From Cystobacter ferrugineus (GTDB lineage: Bacteria; Myxococcota; Myxococcia; Myxococcales; Myxococcaceae): a stretch of 64,000 nucleotides of DNA. Numbering within the stretch: the first letter of the stretch is position 1; each line of letters begins with the position of its first letter. The notes below the pieces were generated by a model. That model worked only from the letters and a program-made list of their open reading frames with translations. It was not told the origin of the DNA and made no database searches. A program made the translations under genes and the position numbers. Positions 9,853 through 18,672 of the stretch are shown here, one piece after another. The DNA is taken from the NCBI RefSeq assembly GCF_001887355.1, contig NZ_MPIN01000004.1, positions 473,733 to 537,732 of the forward strand. Reading direction: 5' to 3'.

Positions 9853-11496
9853 CTACGATTCCGGCTCTTCTTCCTGTTCCTGCCGGGTGAGGCCCCACTC
9901 CTTGAGGCGCTTGAAGAGGGTGGAGCGGGCGACGCCCAGCTCGCGCGCCACGCGCTCGCGGTTGTTGTTGTAGCGGCGCAGGGCGGCCTCGACGATCTGC
10001 CGCTCCAGCTTGAGCAGCATCTGCTCGAGCGTCATGCCGGGAGGCAGCTCGGGCACGGCGATTCCCGTCTCGCGGTTCACCTCCTGGTCGAAGGTGATGT
10101 CGCCCGGCTCGATGTTGGCGCCCTTGCGCAGCAACAGGCCCCGGTGCACCACGTTGCGCAGCTCGCGGATGTTGCCCGGCCAGGCGTGCTGCTGGAGCCG
10201 ATCAATGGCGGCCGGTGACAGGCGTACCGTCTGCCCCCGGGGCGAGTACATGCGCAGGAAGTGCTCGGCCAGGGCGAGGATGTCGCCCCGTCGGCTGCGC
10301 AGCGGCGGCAGGTGCAGGGGCACCACGCACAGACGGTAGTAGAGATCCTCGCGGAAGCGGCTCTCGCGCGCGGCCGTCAGCAGATCCCGGTTGGTGGCGG
10401 CCACCACGCGCACGTCCACGTTGACGGGACGGCTGGCGCCCACGCGCTTGATCTCCCCGCTCTCCAGCGCGCGCAGCAGCTTGGCCTGCAGGTCCAGGGG
10501 CAGCTCGCCAATCTCGTCCAGGAAGAGGGTTCCTCCATCGGCCTCCTCGAAGGCGCCCTTGCGCGCGTTGGTGGCGCCAGTGAACGAGCCCTTCTCGTGG
10601 CCGAACAGCTCGCTCTCGATGAGCTCCTTGGAGATGGCCGCGCAGTTGACGGGGATGAAGGCCTTGTCGGCGCGCTGGGAGCACTCGTGGAGGGCCCGGG
10701 CCACCAGCTCCTTGCCGGTGCCAGACTCGCCGAGGATGGCCACCGCGGCGGACGAGGGCGCCACGCGCTGGATGAGCTCCACGAGTTGTCGCACGGAAGC
10801 GTCGTTGCCGATGAGGCCGTGGAAGGACGACGAGTCACGGCGCGCCGGGGAGACGGGCTCGAGGGTGAGCTCCGTCTGCCCGAGGCGCAACGTGGTGGGC
10901 AGGCCCACCTGCACCTCGAAGACGCGCACCGAGCCCAGCCAGGTGCCATTGGTGGAGTTCGTATCCACCACCTGGAAGTGCCCGTCCCGGCGCACCACCT
11001 TGAGGTGGCGGCCGGAGATGAAGGAATCCTGCACGACCAGATCACACGAGGGATCCTTGCCCACGGTGAAGCTGTCGCCCTGGAGCTTGTGGACGGTCTC
11101 GTTGACGCCCTGCTTGATGCGCACCTGGGCGGGCTGCCAGCGCGACACGGAGTCCTTGGCTTGAAGCTCCGTACGTGAACCCACCTCGGTGGGCCCCTCG
11201 GACTGGCCACTGCCGTGGAGCCGGAACACGGCGCGCCACTGGCCGAGCGTGATGTCCGAGCCATCCGCGAGCTCACCCTGACTCATGGAGGTTCCTCCCA
11301 CCTCGGTCCCCTTGCCCGAGAGATCCTCCAGGGTGCACCGCGTCCCATCGAAGGTGAGCGCCACCTGCTGACGGCTCACCTCGGGATCGGGAATGACGAC
11401 ATCACTCTTGTCGCCACGGCCGAGCACCATGCGCTCGCGTCCCAATCCAACCCTCAAAACCTCCTCGCCCCGACGAAAGAACACCAACTCCGGCAT
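9853..11496 (-). CDS. Double-FHA sigma54-dependent transcriptional activator
   Basis: A 547-residue enhancer-binding protein with phosphothreonine-binding domains in place of a receiver. FHA1 spans about 10-95 (GRGD, SRQQ) and FHA2 about 125-212 (GKDPS, SGRH, NSTNGT). The AAA+ domain covers about 225-455, with Walker A GESGTGKE at 256-263, the sigma54-contact loop GSFTGA at 303-308 (Ser replaces the usual Ala), and Walker B TLFLDEIGE. A Fis-type helix-turn-helix forms the C-terminus. It is expected to couple Ser/Thr kinase signals to sigma54 promoters. The ATG at 11496 directly precedes FHA1, with AGGA upstream; longer frames add only low-complexity sequence. Likely target: the ECF sigma gene 145 bp downstream. 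Confidence 0.92.
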   Translation of the reverse strand: MPELVFFRRGEEVLRVGLGRERMVLGRGDKSDVVIPDPEVSRQQVALTFDGTRCTLEDLSGKGTEVGGTSMSQGELADGSDITLGQWRAVFRLHGSGQSEGPTEVGSRTELQAKDSVSRWQPAQVRIKQGVNETVHKLQGDSFTVGKDPSCDLVVQDSFISGRHLKVVRRDGHFQVVDTNSTNGTWLGSVRVFEVQVGLPTTLRLGQTELTLEPVSPARRDSSSFHGLIGNDASVRQLVELIQRVAPSSAAVAILGESGTGKELVARALHECSQRADKAFIPVNCAAISKELIESELFGHEKGSFTGATNARKGAFEEADGGTLFLDEIGELPLDLQAKLLRALESGEIKRVGASRPVNVDVRVVAATNRDLLTAARESRFREDLYYRLCVVPLHLPPLRSRRGDILALAEHFLRMYSPRGQTVRLSPAAIDRLQQHAWPGNIRELRNVVHRGLLLRKGANIEPGDITFDQEVNRETGIAVPELPPGMTLEQMLLKLERQIVEAALRRYNNNRERVARELGVARSTLFKRLKEWGLTRQEQEEEPES

Positions 11497-11632
11497 GGCC
11501 GTCCTCGCTGACAGATCGCGCGCTTCTCCTATCCCGTGAGGGAGGGGGCTCGCAACTGGAGAAGACCATTTTTGAGGTAGACCCGAGGAGGCCAACTTCA
11601 ACAGTCGGTTCCCGGGGCGGAGCGTCCCTCGC

Positions 11633-12648
11633 TCACGCGGGTCCCGCGGCCACGGATGCATGAGGCGAGCCGCGGCCGATACGCAGGACGAGCAGGGAGG
11701 CGGCCAGGCAGATGACGCCGGCGACAACCCAGGCCGGCGTGTACGTCGCCAGGTTCGTGCGAATCACGCCGGCGCTCAGGGCTCCGAGCCCGGCGCCCAC
11801 CTGATGCGCGGCGACGATCCAGCCGAAGGCGATGGGCCCGTCCGTGGACCCCAGGGTCTGGGTCGTGAGACGGACGGTCGGAGGCACCGTGGCGATCCAA
11901 TCCAAGCCATAGAAGATGGCGAACACGGGAAGACCCAGGACCGACATCTCGAACGCCGCGGGCAGGTAGAGCAGCGCGAGTCCTCGCAAGCCGTAGTACC
12001 AGAAGAGCAGCCACCGGTTGTCGTAACGGTCCGACAGCCATCCACTCGTGGTCGTGCCCACGAGATCGAAGACGCCCATCACCGCCAGGAGTCCGGCGGC
12101 GCGCACCTCGGGAATCCCGTGGTCCATGCACGCGGGCACCAGGTGCGTGCCCACCAGTCCGTTCGTCGTCGCCCCGCAGATGAAGAAGCTCCCCGCGAGC
12201 AGCCAGAAGTCACGGCGCCTGGAGGCGCGGCCCAAGGTGGCGAGCGCGTTCACCAGGGGATTGGTGGGGGGGCCACCTGCTCCTCCATGCCGGGCTCCGC
12301 GCCGTAGGGTCGGAGTCCCACATCCGAGGGGCGGTCACGCACGACGAGCACGACGAGCGGCACCACCAGCGCGACGACGGCGGCGATGCCGAGCGAGACG
12401 ATGCGCCATCCGTGGCGCTCGACCATGGCCGCGAGGAGGGGCAGGAAGATGAGTTGACCCGTCGCCGTGCTGGCGGTGAGCAGCCCCATGACGAGTCCGC
12501 GACGGGCCACGAACCACCGGTGCACGACCGTCGCGCCGGGCACCATGGCGGTCGTCCCCGTCCCCAGCCCCACGAGCACTCCCCAGAACGCGAAGAGCTG
12601 CCACGGAGTGTTCATGAGGGGGCGGGCACCGCGAGGCGGCGCGCGCAC
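11633..12648 (-). pseudogene. MFS transporter, 5'-truncated and frameshifted
   Basis: Two adjoining frames are pieces of one 12-helix major facilitator transporter. The upstream piece (12250-12648) starts inside helix 3 (MNTPWQLFAFWGVLVGLGTG), runs to about helix 6, and has lost roughly the first 80 residues. The downstream piece (11633-12253) holds helices 7-12. The break is at a run of seven Gs on the plus strand (12266-12272). Adding one base restores a continuous linker reading APPTNPLVNALATLG. The pieces overlap as GTGA, so coupled translation is formally possible, but neither half is a whole transporter. The remnant abuts gspN (13 bp), so a deletion junction lies near 12616-12660. A base-calling error could explain the frameshift but not the missing start. 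Confidence 0.8.
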
Positions 12649-12661
12649 CCCCGGAGGTGGA

Positions 12662-13642
12662 CTAGTGCATCTGCGGACGGGGGGGTCCGAAGGTGGGCCG
12701 GTTGAGGAAACCCGACAGGTGCGCCACGCGGAACTTCGGGTTGGTCTTGTCCGCGGGCAGGATGGTCAGGCCCGCGCCAATGAGCCCCAGCCGCTTGACG
12801 AACTCGGGCTCGGCGCTGAGCTTGAAGTCCATGTCGGGCTGGCTCACGTCCAGCCGCTGGCCGAGCTTCAGCGTCCCCGAGCCCTGGATCTCCAGGTCCT
12901 CGCTCTTGGTCTGCAGGGCCTCCACGGTGCCCAGGCCCTTCTCGATGCGGATGCGCGCGTCGAGGTCGCCCAGGGCGATGCGCGGCAGATCCATGGGCGT
13001 GGGCGTGCCGTACATGGGCACGGTGACGTTGCCGCCCTGGATGATGAGCCCGCGCGAGTCCAGCGACAACTGGCCGTTGGCCTGGCTCAGGTCCGGCTGT
13101 CCCCGGGTCTTCGGCAGGGTGAGCTCGAGCGAGCCATTGAGCTTGCCCACCAGATCCAATCCGCTGAAGCCCTTGAGGTTGCCACCCGAGGGATCCAGGT
13201 CCGACAGCTTCATCGCCACCTTCACATCGCTCAGACCCCCCACGCTGCCGCTGGCGCTGCCGCCCAGCAGGCTGGCGCGGAAGGCCACTCCGGGAGGAAA
13301 CAGCGCCGGCCGCACCGCCACCGAGTCGATGGTCAGCGGCTCGCCGAGCTCCTCGGGGCCGGGCATCATGGCCGAGTTGCTCTCCAACATGCTGAGCAGC
13401 TCGGGCGTCATGCCGTTGGGCACCTTGCTCAGGCGCACCTGGGTGGCCGTCAGCCCGAAGAGTCCGGGCCGCAGCGAGCCGATGCGCAGCGCATACCCCG
13501 CGTCCGCCGCGGCGCCCACGGCGCGCGCGCGCAAGGTGTCATAGGGGAAGGTGAGCAGCAGGCACAGCACGAAGGCCACGAGCGCGAACGCCCCGTAGCC
13601 CAGCACCAGCTTCCACCGTGCGATCTTGGTCTCGGTTGCCAT
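12662..13642 (-). CDS. gspN: Type II secretion system protein GspN
   Basis: A 326-residue inner-membrane accessory protein of the type II secretion system. It has one N-terminal membrane segment (about 13-31, after a short basic stretch) and a long periplasmic domain of repeated beta-strands resembling AsmA/lipid-transfer-like folds. The ATG at 13642 lies 2 nt after the gspM stop. The reading frame extends 14 codons further back, but that would overlap gspM. GspN is absent from many type II systems and is common in delta-proteobacterial ones. It is the last intact gene of the operon; the MFS remnant follows. Confidence 0.82.
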   Translation of the reverse strand: MATETKIARWKLVLGYGAFALVAFVLCLLLTFPYDTLRARAVGAAADAGYALRIGSLRPGLFGLTATQVRLSKVPNGMTPELLSMLESNSAMMPGPEELGEPLTIDSVAVRPALFPPGVAFRASLLGGSASGSVGGLSDVKVAMKLSDLDPSGGNLKGFSGLDLVGKLNGSLELTLPKTRGQPDLSQANGQLSLDSRGLIIQGGNVTVPMYGTPTPMDLPRIALGDLDARIRIEKGLGTVEALQTKSEDLEIQGSGTLKLGQRLDVSQPDMDFKLSAEPEFVKRLGLIGAGLTILPADKTNPKFRVAHLSGFLNRPTFGPPRPQMH

Positions 13643-13644
13643 GG

Positions 13645-14205
13645 TTATTGCGGCTTCAGCTTGTAGGTGGCGACGGTCGTCCACGCCGTCAGGGTTTCAT
13701 TGGCGGCATGGGGCTCCAGGCGCAGGTTCTTCACCTTCACCACGCCCGGCCCGCGCTCCACCGCCGACAGGAAGTCATGCAGCTTCTGGATGTCCACGTC
13801 GGTGAACGTCAGCTCCACCGAGCTCTCGACGATCTGCCCATCGCCAATGCCCACGTCGTTCTTGGGCGTCATGTTCGGCACGGTCAGCCCCGCGAGCGTG
13901 GCCTTCTCCTCCACGTAGCTCATCAGACGCACGTCGCCGCCGGTGAGCTGCTGCTCCATGGCCTGGCGCTCCTGGGCGGCCTCGCGGTAGCTGGACGCGA
14001 GCACCTGCACCTCGCGCAGCTTCTCCATCTTCTGCTCCGTGCGCTTGCGGTAGCCGTTGGCCGTGTTGGCGAAGGAGATGAAGATGACGAAGACCACGAA
14101 GGCCGCCACCGCGCCGCCCGTGGCCATCACCATGCGGCGCTCGCGGGTGCTCAGCCGCTCGAACCAGACGCGGGCGTCATTGAGGAGTGTCTTGAGCTGT
14201 TCCAT
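13645..14205 (-). CDS. gspM: Type II secretion system protein GspM
   Basis: A 186-residue bitopic inner-membrane protein of the assembly platform. It has a cytoplasmic amphipathic start (about 1-27), one membrane helix (about 28-46), a coiled-coil stretch (about 52-90) and a ferredoxin-like periplasmic domain (about 105-186). It is expected to dimerise and to bind GspL. It lies 3 nt after gspL and 2 nt before gspN. Sequence conservation of GspM is generally weak; the assignment rests on topology, size and its place between gspL and gspN. Confidence 0.85.
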   Translation of the reverse strand: MEQLKTLLNDARVWFERLSTRERRMVMATGGAVAAFVVFVIFISFANTANGYRKRTEQKMEKLREVQVLASSYREAAQERQAMEQQLTGGDVRLMSYVEEKATLAGLTVPNMTPKNDVGIGDGQIVESSVELTFTDVDIQKLHDFLSAVERGPGVVKVKNLRLEPHAANETLTAWTTVATYKLKPQ

Positions 14206-14208
14206 GTC

Positions 14209-15792
14209 CTAGCCCTCGCTCGCCTGGAGCTGCTCGGCGCACTGCACCTGGATGTCCAGGCGGAAGGAGACCTTGTTGCCCTCGCGGGTCTTCTCCACCT
14301 TGCCCTCCTTCACTTCCTTGAAGCAGCGGTGGCCCTTGAGCGCGGCGGCGATGGTGTCGATCTGCTTGGAGCTGTCCGTCACGCCGCGCACGCTGATGCG
14401 CTCCAGGTCGATGTCGATGCGGTCGAACGTCACCGGCACGTCCGCCGGCACCCGCTGCGTCAGCTCCGCCAGCAGGTTCACGGCCGACAGCTTCGGCAGC
14501 GCCGCGGCGGGGCTCTCCACGCCCTTGAGCCGGTTGAGCGCGATGTCGTAGTTCTTCTCGCACGAGCCGAGGATGCGCTGGGTGACGTCACACAGCACCT
14601 TGTCCACCTGCGCCTCGCGCCGCGCCAGCACCGAGTTGCGCACCACGCCGCTGGCGATGAGCAGCAGCAGCAGGGTGACGCCGAACGAGGCCAAGAGGCC
14701 CATCTTGTCCTTCAGGTAGTCGTAGTCGCCCTTGAAGGCGAACTCACCCCGGCGCAGGTTGAATCGCGGCGCCTTGGCGCCCGAGGCCTGGCCCCGCAGC
14801 GCGAGCGAGTAGGCCTGCGCCGCCAGCGACTGCTGCCCGGCGGGCACGGCGGCCGCCGCCTCCTGCGGCAGCGTCACCACCTTCGTGGGGATGCCCAGAT
14901 CCCGCGTCAACTGCTCGGCGATCCCCGGCATGCGCGCGGTGCCTCCGCACACCAGCACCGCCGTCACCTGCCGGCGCGTGCGCGCGGTGAAGGCCTTGAA
15001 GGACGGACGCAGCTCGCGCAGCACCGGTTGCAGGCCGCGCACGAACGCCGCCGCGGCCCGCTCCCCGTCCGGCCCCTGCGCCTGGGCCGCGCTCGCCAGC
15101 GCCCCGTGCGTCTCCTTCCAGTGCTGGGCTTCCGGCAGCGGCGTCTGGAACTCGGTGGCCAGCGCGCGGCTGAGGTTCAACCCGCCTCCGGAGAAGGTGC
15201 GCGCGAACTCCACGCCCATCCCGGGCCGGCCGATGGCCAGCGTCGTGCGCTCGTGGCCGATGTCGACGATGGCCACCGTCTCCTCGTCCACGCCCTGCTG
15301 CAAGAGCAGGTTCTGGTAGGTGATGCCCGGGTGCGTCACCACCCGCGGATCCACCCCCACCTCGTTGAGCAGCCCCATGAGCGTGGCCAGCTCCTCGCGG
15401 CGCACCACGCCCACCAGCAGCTCGCTCCCCTTGTCCTTCACCTGCGAGGCGATCTGGTAGTCGTAGATGGCCTCGCCCAGATCGAACGGAATCTGGCTCT
15501 CCACCTCGAAGGGGATGGTGGCTTCGATCCGCTTGGGATCGGTGAAGGGCAGGGAGAGCTGGTGGGTGGCCAGGGTGGGGCCGGGCAGCGCCACCACCAC
15601 CTGGTCGGGGTTGCCCAGCTCCTGGTGCTCGAGCAGCGCGCGCAGCGCCTGGCGCAGCGTCTCCTGACGGTCACCCTCCGCGGCGCGGCGCACCTCGACG
15701 AAGGCCTTCACGGCCGCGCCCCGTGTGCTCGTATCCAACAGCAGCCCCTTCACCGCATGGCTGCCCAGGTCCAGACCCAGAATCCGGGCCAT
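14209..15792 (-). CDS. gspL: Type II secretion system protein GspL
   Basis: A 527-residue assembly-platform protein that links the cytoplasmic ATPase GspE to the inner membrane. The N-terminal actin-like (PilM-type) fold begins with GLDLGSHAVKG and includes VDIGHERTTLA and VCGGTARMPG. One membrane helix lies near 378-394, followed by a periplasmic PilN-like ferredoxin domain containing the only cysteines besides the one in VCGG. The size exceeds that of typical GspL (about 400 aa); the extra length lies in the cytoplasmic half. It lies 2 nt after gspK, so it is probably translationally coupled. Confidence 0.88.
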   Translation of the reverse strand: MARILGLDLGSHAVKGLLLDTSTRGAAVKAFVEVRRAAEGDRQETLRQALRALLEHQELGNPDQVVVALPGPTLATHQLSLPFTDPKRIEATIPFEVESQIPFDLGEAIYDYQIASQVKDKGSELLVGVVRREELATLMGLLNEVGVDPRVVTHPGITYQNLLLQQGVDEETVAIVDIGHERTTLAIGRPGMGVEFARTFSGGGLNLSRALATEFQTPLPEAQHWKETHGALASAAQAQGPDGERAAAAFVRGLQPVLRELRPSFKAFTARTRRQVTAVLVCGGTARMPGIAEQLTRDLGIPTKVVTLPQEAAAAVPAGQQSLAAQAYSLALRGQASGAKAPRFNLRRGEFAFKGDYDYLKDKMGLLASFGVTLLLLLIASGVVRNSVLARREAQVDKVLCDVTQRILGSCEKNYDIALNRLKGVESPAAALPKLSAVNLLAELTQRVPADVPVTFDRIDIDLERISVRGVTDSSKQIDTIAAALKGHRCFKEVKEGKVEKTREGNKVSFRLDIQVQCAEQLQASEG

Positions 15793-15794
15793 GT

Positions 15795-17141
15795 CTATTC
15801 CTCTCTCCAGTAGACGAGCTTGCCCAGCCCGTCGTCGAGCCGGATGACGGCGGTCAGGGTCTTCTGGACCGAGCCCGCCTCACCCACGGACTTGATGCTG
15901 AACGTCGTCGTCTTGTCACTCAGGAAGCGGTTGCCCGCCACGTTCGCCTTGATGGCCGGATTGACGGCGATGCCCGCGGCCTCGATGGCGGTCACGAAGT
16001 CCGCCACGCCCATGCCGAAGAAGCTGAAGGCCCGCGCCGCGCGGATGCGCGAGATGAGCTCCTGCACGAAGACCGGATCCCTCAAGCGGGGATCCGGCCG
16101 CGCCGGGTCCGCCGCCGACAGGATGGCCATGTGCATCATCAGCGGATCATCCGTGTTGACGTTGGGCTTGGCGTTCATGTCCGGGTACACCGTGAGCCGG
16201 TCCCGGAACGCGGCCATGAAGCGGTCGTTCACGCCATGCACCCGGTACAGCTCGTCCAGGCTGTCGAAGCGCGAGTTCTTCGGCTCGTAGCGCGGCTCGT
16301 AGCGGCTGTAGGGCGAGCCCTCGTCGGAGAAGCCCTCGACGAAGGGGCCCGCGGCCGACACTCTGTCCAGCTCGGACTTCGTCTTGTTGTCGTCCATCCA
16401 GTCGCGGATGGCGGTGATCACTTCCTGCGGAGTGACGCGCACGCGATTGGCGTCCTCGCGCGAGAACAGGAACTCGAAGCGCTTGTCCTCGAGCATGTCC
16501 GCCAGACGCAGCGCCGTGGGCAGGGCATCACCCTGGCCCGCGTTGAGGCGCAAGAGGTTGAGCTTCTCCTCCTCGTCCTGGATGGTGGACAGGAAGCAGC
16601 CACTGAAGCTGCCGAAGGAGCGCCGCGCGCCCGTGACGGCCAGCTCGGGGGCGGTCTCTCCCTCCTCGTCCTCGTGGAGCGTGGGGGCCGGAGCCTCCTC
16701 TTCTTCCTCGGCACCCTCGCCGCCACCGGCCACCAGGCCCTTGAGCATGTGGCAGTCCACGCGCGCCAGCTTCCAGAGCTGGATGTTGAGCGAGGACGCG
16801 GGCTGCTGCCCTCCGGGCGCCGTGCCTCCGCCAGTCAGGTTGCCAAGGATGCTGCCGAGGTTGGGGATGGGCGTCTGGTCCACCTGCTTCTGGAAGCGCA
16901 ACAACAGACGCGACAGCGCCACGCCCGAGCGGGCCATGTACAGCGCCTGCACCTCGTCGCGCTGGTTGGTGGCGAGCTGCAGGTCCACGCGCGTGTTGTA
17001 GGCGAACTCCGTGGCCACCACGGTGAGCAGGGTGATGGACACCACCGCGATGATGAGCGCCACGCCCCGCTCCCGTCGCAGGGCCCGGGCATTGCGGCGG
17101 GCACCCGCCCGCGGAGCGTTGCTGTTCTCTGGGCTCGTCAT
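15795..17141 (-). CDS. gspK: Type II secretion minor pseudopilin GspK
   Basis: A 448-residue minor pseudopilin thought to cap the pseudopilus tip with GspI and GspJ. The prepilin site is RRERG followed by VALIIAVVSITLLTVVATEF; the basic leader is about 26 residues. The usual Glu at +5 is absent, a known trait of GspK. The large alpha-helical insertion domain follows (about 170-370), with an acidic linker EEEEEAPAPTLHEDEE near 140. The ATG at 17141 is 2 nt after the gspJ stop; the open frame continues upstream only as shadow sequence inside gspJ. It is longer than the usual 300-330 residues. Confidence 0.88.
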   Translation of the reverse strand: MTSPENSNAPRAGARRNARALRRERGVALIIAVVSITLLTVVATEFAYNTRVDLQLATNQRDEVQALYMARSGVALSRLLLRFQKQVDQTPIPNLGSILGNLTGGGTAPGGQQPASSLNIQLWKLARVDCHMLKGLVAGGGEGAEEEEEAPAPTLHEDEEGETAPELAVTGARRSFGSFSGCFLSTIQDEEEKLNLLRLNAGQGDALPTALRLADMLEDKRFEFLFSREDANRVRVTPQEVITAIRDWMDDNKTKSELDRVSAAGPFVEGFSDEGSPYSRYEPRYEPKNSRFDSLDELYRVHGVNDRFMAAFRDRLTVYPDMNAKPNVNTDDPLMMHMAILSAADPARPDPRLRDPVFVQELISRIRAARAFSFFGMGVADFVTAIEAAGIAVNPAIKANVAGNRFLSDKTTTFSIKSVGEAGSVQKTLTAVIRLDDGLGKLVYWREE

Positions 17142-17143
17142 CG

Positions 17144-17818
17144 TCAGAACCTGGGCAGTTCCGTGTTGAGCATCACACGGGTCTGGGTGGTGTAGCGCAC
17201 TTCCTTGCCGGTCTCGTCGAGCGCCACCAGGGTGATGCGCACGCGTGTGGGGAGGATGGACTTCTTCTCCGTGCGCCGGGTGTCCCACTCGTCCTCCCAC
17301 TCCTTGCGCTCCGAGTCCCAATATTCGAACTCCACCTTCTTGGCCCCCTCGAAGAGCACGTCCGTGGTGCCGCCGCGGTCCATCCGGTCCCCGATGTTCG
17401 GGTTCTCCCGACGCATCAAGTCCATGCGGCCATTGGCGCCGCGCTCCGTGGACGTCTGCAGCGAGTACTCCACCACGGCCTGGTCCGACTCCTTGGCGTC
17501 CGTGTACAGCCGCTGGTGCGCGAAGGTGGTGAAGGTCAGCGAGTCCGACTCACCGATGAAGTTGGTGGGCCGGTCGTTCTGGTCGCGGAAGCGCGAGCTG
17601 TCGTAGCGGTCACTCACGTACGCCGAGCCGATCTCCCGCGCCATGCGGTTCATCGCCGCGCGCAGCATGCGGTAGTGGTCCGCTTCCGTCTCCACCACTT
17701 CCTTGGCGTGGAAGCCCGTCTGGAAGGCCATGCTCACCATGGCCCCCATCAGCGCGGTGATGGCCACGGCGATCATGATCTCCAGCAGCGTGAAGCCCCG
17801 CCGGGAAGCCCTTCTCAT
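17144..17818 (-). CDS. gspJ: Type II secretion minor pseudopilin GspJ
   Basis: A 224-residue minor pseudopilin of the tip complex. The prepilin peptidase site is seen as RRASRRG followed by FTLLEIMIAVAITALMGAMV, with Glu at +5. The rest is a periplasmic beta-rich domain ending in TTQTRVMLNTELPRF. The ATG at 17818 overlaps the gspI stop as ATGA, so translation is probably coupled. The upstream extension of the frame is shadow sequence from gspI and was excluded. Confidence 0.9.
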   Translation of the reverse strand: MRRASRRGFTLLEIMIAVAITALMGAMVSMAFQTGFHAKEVVETEADHYRMLRAAMNRMAREIGSAYVSDRYDSSRFRDQNDRPTNFIGESDSLTFTTFAHQRLYTDAKESDQAVVEYSLQTSTERGANGRMDLMRRENPNIGDRMDRGGTTDVLFEGAKKVEFEYWDSERKEWEDEWDTRRTEKKSILPTRVRITLVALDETGKEVRYTTQTRVMLNTELPRF

Positions 17819-18672
17819 CGCGTCCTCCCCTGCAACTGGCCGCCCGGCACGATTCCTCCCGTGCCTGGCTGCCCCCCGCCCCGGCCACCCGAGCGCGAGA
17901 GGAAGTCGGTGCGCCGCATCAGCGCCTGGCCGTTCGCCGGGTTGACCATCTGCCCGTTGGGGCCGGGGGTCGCGTTCTGCACGATGAAGCCCGTGGCCGG
18001 GTCCACCCACTGGTCGGCCGTCCCGGGAGGCTGCGTGCCGTTGTTGGGCTGGAAGCCGCCATTGCGGTCCGAGCCCGGCCCCAGGGACACCATGTGCGTG
18101 ACGAGGTCCAGGCTCTCCACCTGCGTGCCCTCGCGCCAGTACACCGTGAGGTGCAGCTCGCGCACCGTCTGGGTGATCTGCTGCACCATCTGCGTGAACA
18201 TGGGCTGGGCCATGCCCATGGCCGCGCCCGCCAGGGGGTTGGCCGTCGTCTGGGAGCTACTCGAGCCGTCCTTGCCCGTGTCCCCTCCGCCGCCGAACAT
18301 GGAGGCCAGGCCGCTCAGGTCCCCTCCCTCGCCGATGGGCAGGTTGAAGATGGCGCCGATGAGCTGGTCGGGCGACACCCCGTCGGTCTGCGGGGCGATG
18401 ATCTTCGCCCGCCACTTGAAGCTCTCCCAGCCTTCCTCCGAGAAGTCGCCCGACTCCTCCTGGTCGTCGTTGGAGAAGCCCTCGTCGTAGAGCTTCTGCT
18501 CCAGGTCCGTCATCTTCGAGCGGGCCAGGAGCGTGGCCACGGTGAGCTTCTTGGCGTAGGCGTGGTTGGCCACCGCGCCGGAGTTGATGTCGAAGATGGC
18601 CATGAGCGCCAGCGCCAGGATGGCGAGCGCCACCACCGTCTCCAACAGGGTGAAGCCGTGCGTGCGTCTCAT
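17815..18672 (-). CDS. gspI: Type II secretion minor pseudopilin GspI, extended C-terminus
   Basis: A 285-residue minor pseudopilin. The prepilin site reads MRRTHG followed by FTLLETVVALAILALALMAI, with Glu at +5, and the pilin-like core continues to a beta strand ELHLTVYWREG. GspI proteins are usually about 120-130 residues. Here the core is interrupted by an acidic Gly/Ser-rich stretch (about 70-150) and followed by a roughly 75-residue Asn-, Gly- and Pro-rich tail (about 210-285) that looks disordered. The start overlaps the gspH stop as ATGA, and the stop overlaps the gspJ ATG. The tail is in frame with no sign of a frameshift. Confidence 0.85.
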   Translation of the reverse strand: MRRTHGFTLLETVVALAILALALMAIFDINSGAVANHAYAKKLTVATLLARSKMTDLEQKLYDEGFSNDDQEESGDFSEEGWESFKWRAKIIAPQTDGVSPDQLIGAIFNLPIGEGGDLSGLASMFGGGGDTGKDGSSSSQTTANPLAGAAMGMAQPMFTQMVQQITQTVRELHLTVYWREGTQVESLDLVTHMVSLGPGSDRNGGFQPNNGTQPPGTADQWVDPATGFIVQNATPGPNGQMVNPANGQALMRRTDFLSRSGGRGGGQPGTGGIVPGGQLQGRTR

